Translations under genes and position numbers: made by a program
Assembly: GCA_947631015.1 (NCBI GenBank)
Contig: CANRJS010000008.1
Span: forward strand, 1 to 64,000
Origin: an uncultured Clostridia bacterium
Lineage (GTDB): Bacteria; Bacillota; Clostridia; Oscillospirales; JAAYOS01
Direction of reading: 5' to 3'
Length of the DNA stretch: 64,000 nt
Notes under the pieces: generated by a model
Told to the model about the DNA's origin: nothing
Seen by the model: only the letters and a program-made list of their open reading frames with translations
Database searches by the model: none
Shown here: one piece after another, positions 1-6,704 of the stretch
How the letters are laid out: each line of letters starts with the position of its first letter
Numbering within the stretch: the first letter of the stretch is position 1

Positions 1-9
1 AAAGCGCGC

Positions 10-600
10 TTAAGGGAGAGGGCTTCGCCCTCTCCCTTAATAATCCCTCTCCTGAATACGACACACAACCGCAACCCGCATAACAGGACACACTCTGTAT
101 CAAACACATCTATCATCCGACCGGGTGAGTTTCTGGGGTACATATCCGACTTTCCCACTGTATTCGACGACATCGAACAGTTCCTGCGTAGTAGAAATAA
201 AAGTCCGGTCCTACGCTCACACTATAAGCGTAATGCAGATACTTCCCCTAGAAAACGGAACTTTCGGTTCTAGGGGAAAGTATGAGCGTGGACGCTTGTA
301 CTAAGCTACGGACGGACGTCCCGCGTGGCAGAGACCTTCCGGTCAAAGGAAAGAGGGGTACAAAGGGGAGAAAACAAAGTTTTCTCCCCTTTGTGTGCTT
401 TTTGGTTACTTTTTGCACAAGCAAAAAGTAACGCGGGGTGTGGGGGTGCACCCCCCGTAAGGCAGCGGTGAGGCTCTGCCTCACTTAGGGACGCGGGGGT
501 CGCCCCGCAGATTCCCGCGGGGCTTCCCCGCTAGATGGGTGTGGGCTCCGCCAACTTGGACGCGGGGGTGCAACCCCCGCAAGGCGGCGGCATATTATGG
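10..600. repeat. Cluster of about nine short perfect or near-perfect hairpins
   Basis: ttaagggagagggc/gccctctcccttaa (10-40); acttcccctagaa/ttctaggggaaagt (241-281); caaaggggagaaaac/gttttctcccctttg (361-393); gttactttttgc/gcaaaaagtaac (405-432); gtgaggc/gcctcac (468-484); several gcggggg/cccccgc stems (440-580). Confidence 0.7.
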
Positions 601-622
601 ACGCGTGGGGGAGGGATAACAG

Positions 623-874
623 ATGGCCGAATGTATGCTGACAAGCCGCGGAGAGACCCGCGCCCGCCTGATGGCGGGCGAGCTCGGGCGGAAGGGGATA
701 CCCGCGCTGCTCCGCCGCCTTCCGGCGGAGCTGACGCAGGAGGGATGCGCCTACGGGGTTTCGGTCCCGTCGGAGGAGCTTCCGAGAGCCGTGCACCTGC
801 TCCGCGTCGCAGGCTTTCCGCCGAGGAGGGCGTTCGTTTACGGCGCGGACGGCTGGCGGGAGGTGGACGCGTGA
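623..874 (+). CDS. DUF3343 (putative Se/S carrier-like) protein
   Basis: 83 aa, directly upstream of a cysteine-desulfurase-like gene; length and context typical of DUF3343. Confidence 0.55.
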   Translation: MAECMLTSRGETRARLMAGELGRKGIPALLRRLPAELTQEGCAYGVSVPSEELPRAVHLLRVAGFPPRRAFVYGADGWREVDA

Positions 875-1051
875 GCGCCCGGCGTCCGCCGCATGTGAGG
901 GCGGCACAGGAGAATACGCCGGAATGCCGGCTCGCGTGCGAAAGCCGCGGACGTGAACGCATCGCCGCAGACCGCGCGACGTCCGGCGCGGCGGGAAAGC
1001 GCAGCGGACGGAGCGTCCGTGAGGATGCGCGCGGGGAAGCGGGGCGGTGAG

Positions 1052-2179
1052 ATGATATACCTCGACAACGCCGCGACGACCGTCGAGAAGCCGCCGAAGG
1101 TCGTCCGCGCGGTGGAGGAGGCGTTCCGGCGCGGCGGGAACGCCGGGCGGGGAGAGGGAAGCGGCTACGCCGGCGAGACCCTGCTCGCCTGCCGCACGGA
1201 GGCGGCGGCGCTCTTCGGCACGCGCCCGGAGCGGGTGGTATTCACCTTCAACGCGACGCACGCGCTGAATATCGCGATAGCTTCGCTTGCGCGGGGCGCG
1301 TGCCGAGCCGTCATATCCGGCTACGAGCACAACGCCGTCCGCCGTCCGCTCGTGGCGCGCGCGGAAGCGGGGCTCGAGACGGCGGTCGTCCGCTCGCCGC
1401 TGTTTGAGCCGGAGTATTTTCTTTTTATGTTCGAAAGAGCGCTCGAGCGCGGCGCGGACTTCGCGGTTTGCACCCACGTCTCGAACGTGTTCGGATATAT
1501 CCTGCCGATAGAGCGCGTGGACGCGCTCTGCGAGCGGTACGGCGTGCCGCTCATAGTGGACGCGAGCCAGTCCGCGGGCGTGCTGCCGCTCGACGCCGGA
1601 AGCCTCCGCGCCGCGCGGTTTATATGTATGCCGGGTCACAAGTCGCTCTACGGGCCGCAGGGGACCGGGCTCCTAATCTGCCTCGGGGACGCGGAACCGC
1701 TGCTCTACGGCGGGACCGGTCAGGACTCGCGCGCGGACGGTATGCCTGACTACCTGCCCGAGCGGCTCGAGGCGGGAACGCAGAACCTGCACGGCATAGC
1801 GGGGCTTCTCGAGGGGATACGGTATGTCCGCGAGCGCACGCCGGAGGCGATACTCGCGCACGAGCGCGCGTTCACAGAAAGAGTGCTCGACGGACTGCGG
1901 GTGCATCCCGAGATAAAGACCTACTCGTCGCGGGGACTGTTCTGCCAGACCGGCGTACTTTCACTCGAGCTGCGCGGCGGGGACAGCGAGACATTCGCGC
2001 ACGAGCTGATGCTTCGCGGAATAGCTACGCGCGGAGGACTGCACTGCGCGCCGCTCGCGCACGAGTCGGCGGGCACGTCGGAGCGCGGGACGGTGCGGAT
2101 AAGCCCGTCCGACTTCACGCGACTGCGGGACGCGGATACGCTAGTCGCAACTCTCGCAAGAAACAGTTCGCGGGCTTAG
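1052..2179 (+). CDS. Class V aminotransferase / cysteine desulfurase family protein
   Basis: MIYLDNAATTVEKPPKVV N-terminus; PLP-lysine region MPGHKSLYGPQGTG; start moved from 953 to ATG 1052. Confidence 0.88.
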   Translation: MIYLDNAATTVEKPPKVVRAVEEAFRRGGNAGRGEGSGYAGETLLACRTEAAALFGTRPERVVFTFNATHALNIAIASLARGACRAVISGYEHNAVRRPLVARAEAGLETAVVRSPLFEPEYFLFMFERALERGADFAVCTHVSNVFGYILPIERVDALCERYGVPLIVDASQSAGVLPLDAGSLRAARFICMPGHKSLYGPQGTGLLICLGDAEPLLYGGTGQDSRADGMPDYLPERLEAGTQNLHGIAGLLEGIRYVRERTPEAILAHERAFTERVLDGLRVHPEIKTYSSRGLFCQTGVLSLELRGGDSETFAHELMLRGIATRGGLHCAPLAHESAGTSERGTVRISPSDFTRLRDADTLVATLARNSSRA

Positions 2180-2200
2180 CCCGCGAACTGTTTCTTGCGA
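2154..2200 (+). terminator. Perfect 23-bp-arm palindrome overlapping the stop codon
   Basis: tcgcaagaaacagttcgcgggct-t-agcccgcgaactgtttcttgcga. Confidence 0.6.
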
Positions 2201-2595
2201 GGCCGCCGGACAAGGCCTGGCCTTGCCGGCGGCGCACGCTCCGCGAGAGGTGTAAATTTCGCCGTACACGCCGCCGAAATTTATCGATTTGACTCTATTT
2301 CGCCGCTTACGCGGCGAAACTCTGCGAGGCTTTGGCGAACAGCGGCACTTCGCGCCGTCCGCTCTATAAAGCAATCAAAGTTGGGCAATATTCGCGGAGC
2401 GAATATTGCGGGCGAAAGCAGTAGAGTGTCGGATGAAGAATCGGTTCGCGCTTTCGCTGTTCGCAGCGGTGAAGTTAGCGGCGCAGCCGCTAACTTTGCG
2501 GAGCCCCGATTCACTCGGGGCGAGCATTTTAATTTAAGAGTTCCCAAACGGCGCAAAGCGCCGTTTGGGACTTGGCGAAACTCTGCGAGGCGCGA
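2201..2595. repeat. Modular multi-hairpin intergenic island, copy R1
   Basis: Contains module A (2202-2233), GTACAC-loop hairpin, CTCTGCGAGGC linker, H5 (aatattcgc/gcgaatatt), H4 (2412-2457), H3, H2 and H1 shared with the other islands. Confidence 0.85.
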
Positions 2596-2598
2596 CAA

Positions 2599-2627
2599 AA
2601 AACCGAGGGTTGCAAACCCTCGGTTTT
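2599..2627. terminator. Bidirectional intrinsic terminator
   Basis: aaaaccgagggtt-gca-aaccctcggtttt between convergent genes. Confidence 0.8.
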
Positions 2628-2637
2628 CTCCGACCTG

Positions 2638-3057
2638 TTAAACTATCTCCGTGCCCTTCGCGGCGTAGTACGCGAGGGCGCGGCGCACCATGTCCTCGGT
2701 CACGCCGAAGAGCTCCGCGAGCTCCCACGGCTCGGTGATGCCCTGCCGCGCGGCGCTCCGCAGACGCGAGGGGGAGAGGACGTGCTCGTATGCCCACGCC
2801 CACGCGCGCGCCTCGTTCCGCTCCACACTGTCCGCCGCGCTGCTCTTGGTGTAGAAGCTCCCGGTGCAGCAGTGTCCGAGCTCGTGCGCGAGGCGCGTCA
2901 CCGACTCGGCGGAGCTCATCCTACGCGAGTTGTCCAACCCGACCGCGCTCCGCTCGTGCCCGCAGTCTATCGCGAGCGACCCGCACTCGGTAAGCGGCAG
3001 CCGGTATATCGCGATCTTCCGCGCTTCGGCGTACCGTTCCAGCGTCTTTTCCGTCAT
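2638..3057 (-). CDS. ImmA/IrrE family metallo-endopeptidase
   Basis: HELGH zinc motif (RLAHELGHCCTG); overlaps the upstream XRE regulator by ATGA. Confidence 0.88.
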   Translation of the reverse strand: MTEKTLERYAEARKIAIYRLPLTECGSLAIDCGHERSAVGLDNSRRMSSAESVTRLAHELGHCCTGSFYTKSSAADSVERNEARAWAWAYEHVLSPSRLRSAARQGITEPWELAELFGVTEDMVRRALAYYAAKGTEIV

Positions 3058-3446
3058 TTATTCCTTTGGTTCTCCTTCTCTCGCTCCGCGATGTACCGCG
3101 CGAAGCGCTTTACTTCCTCAAACATCTCGTCGGTGATCTCGGCCGCGTCTCCGCCGAAAAGCGCGAACCGGAGCTCGGCTTCCGCGTCGAAGCCGCGTCG
3201 GTCAGGGGAGGCTTGGCCGTCCGGACGGGACGCGGCGTAGGGGTCGTCGCTCCAGCCCATCAGGTAGTCTGCGGACGTGTGCAGAGCGGCCGCGATGGGG
3301 GAGAGCTGTGAAATGGGTATCTTGCTTATCTCGCCGTTCTCGTAGCGGTACACGGTCGCGCGCGAGATACCGAGCAGCCGCGCAAGCTCGTCGGCGGTCA
3401 TGTCAAGCGCCTTTCTGCGTTCGCGGATGCGCTCGCCGGTCGTCAT
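3054..3446 (-). CDS. XRE-family helix-turn-helix repressor
   Basis: MTTGERIRERRKALDMTADELARLLGISRATVYRYENGEISKIP; start trimmed from 3563. Confidence 0.88.
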   Translation of the reverse strand: MTTGERIRERRKALDMTADELARLLGISRATVYRYENGEISKIPISQLSPIAAALHTSADYLMGWSDDPYAASRPDGQASPDRRGFDAEAELRFALFGGDAAEITDEMFEEVKRFARYIAEREKENQRNK

Positions 3447-3526
3447 ACAAATCACCTCGGTTTGAGTATAGCACGGGCAACGCGGATATGCAACAAATAA
3501 ATTCGCAGAAACGAGAAATTTTTCTC

Positions 3527-3555
3527 TTGACATTTCACTCGAACAGATGTACAAT
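3527..3555 (+). promoter_or_regulatory. Sigma-A promoter TTGACA-17-TACAAT
   Basis: Consensus hexamers, 17-bp spacer, divergent from the XRE repressor. Confidence 0.7.
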
Positions 3556-3671
3556 ATTTGCAAAACATAAATCGCAGTACCGCGACAACAAAGCGTTTGG
3601 CTACGGCACAGAAGTGATGTGCCGCAACTATTGCCCGGCTAGTCGCATAAATGCGATAAGGAGGCGGATTT

Positions 3672-3836
3672 TTGAGGATCAAGGACGCACCGGAGCGTCC
3701 GGAAATACTGCGGGCGCTCCGGACGGGCTATCCGCAGCCGGCGAGGAGGATGGGGAGACGTCCGCCTCCGTCCGGATGGGTGAGAGCGGAGGGGAGGTCG
3801 CGGCGCGCCGTCCGGCGGCGCGTCTCCCGTCCGTGA
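3672..3836 (+). CDS. Possible small basic protein, TTG start
   Basis: aaggaggcggat upstream, then LRIKDAPERPEILRALRTGYPQPARRMG...; 54 aa, no homology known to me. Confidence 0.3.
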   Translation: MRIKDAPERPEILRALRTGYPQPARRMGRRPPPSGWVRAEGRSRRAVRRRVSRP

Positions 3837-3913
3837 CGCGAATAAACGGAGAGACGCTCCGCCGCTCCGCGCGCGGCGAAAGTCGTCCGCAACATCGGGA
3901 AAGGAGGGTTCGG

Positions 3914-4111
3914 ATGAAGGAACTGCTCGTAAGGCTCTGCAAGCTTCTCGAGGTCAAAAGCCTCGTGACACTTGCGCTCACGGTCGCGATGGTCGTGCTG
4001 CTCTTTCGGGGCGAGGAGGTCCCGAGAGAGATGCTGACGCTTTTCAGCACGGCATACGGCTCGGTCGTGACCTATTTCTTCACAAGAAAAAGCGGCTCGG
4101 ACGAGACATAA
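3914..4111 (+). CDS. Small phage holin-like membrane protein
   Basis: MKELLVRLCKLLEVKSLVTLALTVAMVVLLFRGEEVPREMLTLFSTAYGSVVTYFFTRKSG; one or two TM segments; adjacent to a lysin. Confidence 0.65.
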   Translation: MKELLVRLCKLLEVKSLVTLALTVAMVVLLFRGEEVPREMLTLFSTAYGSVVTYFFTRKSGSDET

Positions 4112-4164
4112 GAGAGATTTGAAAAAAGAGCCCGCAAAGATGCGGGCGGGAAAGGAGAAAAGCT

Positions 4165-4809
4165 ATGAAGAATATGCCTGTGCGCGGCGCGTTCACCGTG
4201 ACCGCCGCCTACGGGGAGACAAATCCCAAGCTCTGGGGAGCAAAGAAGCACGCGGGGGTGGACATAGCGGCGGGAGACCGCCGCATCTTCTCCGCGAGCG
4301 CGGGGCGCGTCCGCGTCGTCGCGTTCGATGAGAGCGGTTGGGGACAGTACGTCACCGTCGGAGACGGAGAGGGGAGGATACACCTCTACGCGCATCTCGT
4401 GCGCGGGAGCGTGCTCGTGAGTCCCGGGGAGGCCGTCACGCCCGACGTGCAGCTCGGCACGATGGGGGCGACGGGCAACGTCACCGGCGTCCACCTCCAC
4501 TATCAGATAAACGACATGAGCGGCACGCCGCAGGACCCGACGCCGTTTCTCGGCATACCGAACGCGCGCGGCGTGTACCGCGCGGACGAGGGCGGCACGG
4601 ATGAGTCCGGCGGCGAAAGCGGCGGCGCGGAAGCCTCCGGCGGGACGGAAGCTCCGCAGAGCCACTGGGCGGAGCGGTACTATGACTCGCTCGTCGCGCG
4701 CGGCGTCATAGACGGCGGCGCGACCTCCGAGGTCTGGCGGCGCTTTGACGCAAGCGCCGCAGAGCTGACGGTGGGTCAGCTCCTCGCCCTTGCGGACAAG
4801 CTGAAGTAG
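4165..4809 (+). CDS. M23-type peptidoglycan endopeptidase (phage lysin-like)
   Basis: KHAGVDIAAGDRR...HLYAHL...GNVTGVHLHYQI: LytM/M23 motifs. Confidence 0.85.
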   Translation: MKNMPVRGAFTVTAAYGETNPKLWGAKKHAGVDIAAGDRRIFSASAGRVRVVAFDESGWGQYVTVGDGEGRIHLYAHLVRGSVLVSPGEAVTPDVQLGTMGATGNVTGVHLHYQINDMSGTPQDPTPFLGIPNARGVYRADEGGTDESGGESGGAEASGGTEAPQSHWAERYYDSLVARGVIDGGATSEVWRRFDASAAELTVGQLLALADKLK

Positions 4810-4863
4810 GCGAAGCGTCCGCGCGCGTCTGCGGCGGGACCCGCGCCCGATGTCCGGCGGGGA

Positions 4864-4892
4864 TTGACAAACCGGCGCCGGTTCTTTATAAT
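4864..4892 (+). promoter_or_regulatory. Promoter TTGACA-17-TATAAT with a palindrome filling the spacer
   Basis: aaccggcgccggtt (4870-4883) is a perfect 14-bp palindrome between the hexamers. Confidence 0.65.
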
Positions 4893-4971
4893 TGATTTGT
4901 GATTTGAGGGTATGCGGAGCGCCGCCGGGCGCGGCGTTCCGCAGCCGGAGAGACTACGGGGGTGCGGAGAT

Positions 4972-5355
4972 ATGGTAGAGGTCGCGGCGGCGCTCATCTG
5001 GGACGGAGACCGCTTCATGATATGCAGACGGCCGGCGCACAAGGCGCGCGGACTTCTGTGGGAGTTCGTCGGAGGAAAGCGGGAGGCGGGAGAGACGCTT
5101 CCGGAGGCGCTCGTGCGCGAATGCCGCGAGGAGCTGGACGTCCTCGTCGGCGTGGACGACGTCTTTATGGAGGTGACGCACGAGTACCCGGACATCACGG
5201 TGCGCCTGACCCTCTTCAACGCGCGGATACTCGAGGGCGAACCGAAGCTGCTCGAGCACTGCGACCTCCGCTGGATCACCCCGGCGGAGATAAAGGACTA
5301 TGAGTTCTGCCCGGCGGACGAGGACATCCTGCGCCGCATAGAGAGCATGAACTAG
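4972..5355 (+). CDS. NUDIX hydrolase (8-oxo-dGTP diphosphatase-like)
   Basis: Nudix box GGKREAGETLPEALVRECREELDV. Confidence 0.88.
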   Translation: MVEVAAALIWDGDRFMICRRPAHKARGLLWEFVGGKREAGETLPEALVRECREELDVLVGVDDVFMEVTHEYPDITVRLTLFNARILEGEPKLLEHCDLRWITPAEIKDYEFCPADEDILRRIESMN

Positions 5356-5388
5356 CGCCTCCGCGCGGCAAAAACCGCTTTTCGGGGC

Positions 5389-5416
5389 TTGACAGTGACG
5401 GAAAAGATGGTATAAT
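5389..5416 (+). promoter_or_regulatory. tRNA promoter TTGACA-16-TATAAT
   Basis: Consensus hexamers with extended -10 TGG, upstream of the tRNA. Confidence 0.65.
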
Positions 5417-5459
5417 AGTTGTTGCGCGGCATTCGGAACGCCCCGCCGCGCGCAAATAC

Positions 5460-5548
5460 GGAGAGGTATCGAAGTGGTCATAACGGGGCTGACTCGAAAT
5501 CAGTTTGCAGGAAACTGCACGTGGGTTCGAATCCCACCCTCTCCGCCA
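5460..5548 (+). tRNA. tRNA-Ser (anticodon CGA)
   Basis: ggagagg...cctctcc acceptor with encoded CCA; anticodon loop ctCGAaa; long variable arm; ggttcgaatcc T arm. Confidence 0.95.
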
Positions 5549-5552
5549 AAGG

Positions 5553-5588
5553 AAAGAGCCCGAAACCGTAACGGTTTCGGGCTCTTTC
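5553..5588 (+). terminator. Intrinsic terminator after tRNA-Ser
   Basis: aaagagcccgaaaccg-taa-cggtttcgggctcttt. Confidence 0.85.
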
Positions 5589-5745
5589 TGTGCTCTTACA
5601 GCGGTCTCGGCTTTCACCGCCGCGAAACGGGGTTCAATACCAAAGGAAGCCGCGCCCGTTTCGCTGTACAAAATGCACACGAATCATGTTCGGTCTGCCG
5701 CGGGTCTCGCGGCGGAACCGCTCTGCGTCCCGCCGGTTTTTGCTC

Positions 5746-6648
5746 TTAAAACGGCGTGGTCGGCTTGAAATCTATCACCCGGGGCTGCTTCTTTCCGGCG
5801 AAGCGGCGGTCGGGGTCGTAGCTCATGTTGAAGCTCTTGCCGTCGGCACGTTCGATGGGGCTCGCGCCGTGACGCGCGGCATATATGACCTTCTGCCCGA
5901 AAAGTCCGACGCTCTCCTCGCGGTCGTCGCTCCCGGAAAGCACCCTCGCCGCAAGCTCGATGCCCTCGTCGATTATGCCGGACGTAAACACCTGATGGCC
6001 GCCGTAGCACATATCAAATTCGGGCTGGAAATGCTTCAGATGCAGCAGATTCTTCAGATATGTATCCACAGGGAGGGCGTTGCCGAAGTCGAGCAGCGTG
6101 TTGCCGTTGCAGGCGTCGCCGGTGAAGGCGATGCGAAGCGCGCGGTCGACAAAGACGACGCTGCCGGGTGAGTGTCCGCCCACGTCCACAACCTCGATTT
6201 GGCGGTCGCCGAGGTCGAGCAGGTCACCGTCGTAGAGCGGATAGACCTTCATATCCCGCGCCGCACAGAAGTCGGAGACCTCCATGGCGGCCTTGTACTC
6301 GTCCTTCGCTTCTTCTCGGGCGCGCTCGAGCATCTGCTCGGGCGTGCTTACGCGGGAATCGTAGAAGGCGGCGATGTCCGCGTGGTGCATATAGCAGCGG
6401 TCGAAGTCGAAGTTCCCGGCGGTGTGGTCGAAGTGGAAATGCGTATTGACGAGCCGCAGCGGCTTGTCCGTGAGAGTTTCGCAAAATGCCTTCAGATTGC
6501 CGTAGCCGTACATCGTGTCGATGACGAGCGCCGCCTCGCTTCCCTCCACCAGATAGCAGTAGACGTGCTCCCGGTCGGTGAAGTTGTACTCTATCTGCCA
6601 GGCGCGGTGTGCGATTTCCTTTGCTTTGAAATAAGGTACGTTGGACAT
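5746..6648 (-). CDS. MBL-fold metallo-hydrolase
   Basis: NTHFHFDHTAGN metal motif, GGHSPGSVVF, FTGDAC. Confidence 0.9.
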   Translation of the reverse strand: MSNVPYFKAKEIAHRAWQIEYNFTDREHVYCYLVEGSEAALVIDTMYGYGNLKAFCETLTDKPLRLVNTHFHFDHTAGNFDFDRCYMHHADIAAFYDSRVSTPEQMLERAREEAKDEYKAAMEVSDFCAARDMKVYPLYDGDLLDLGDRQIEVVDVGGHSPGSVVFVDRALRIAFTGDACNGNTLLDFGNALPVDTYLKNLLHLKHFQPEFDMCYGGHQVFTSGIIDEGIELAARVLSGSDDREESVGLFGQKVIYAARHGASPIERADGKSFNMSYDPDRRFAGKKQPRVIDFKPTTPF

Positions 6649-6704
6649 AACAAAACCTCCTACAGTTTCAATTGACCTGTTTCACTCTGCCGTTTCGCGG
6701 CGGG

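Noticed and set aside
485-1639. 384-aa minus-strand ORF over DUF3343/desulfurase
   Set aside because: Arg-rich, no motifs, antisense to a well supported enzyme.
2195-2641. 148-aa ORF inside island R1
   Set aside because: Spans palindromic modules; sequence follows the hairpins, not a protein family; same reasoning for 26246-26623 and 32933-33328.
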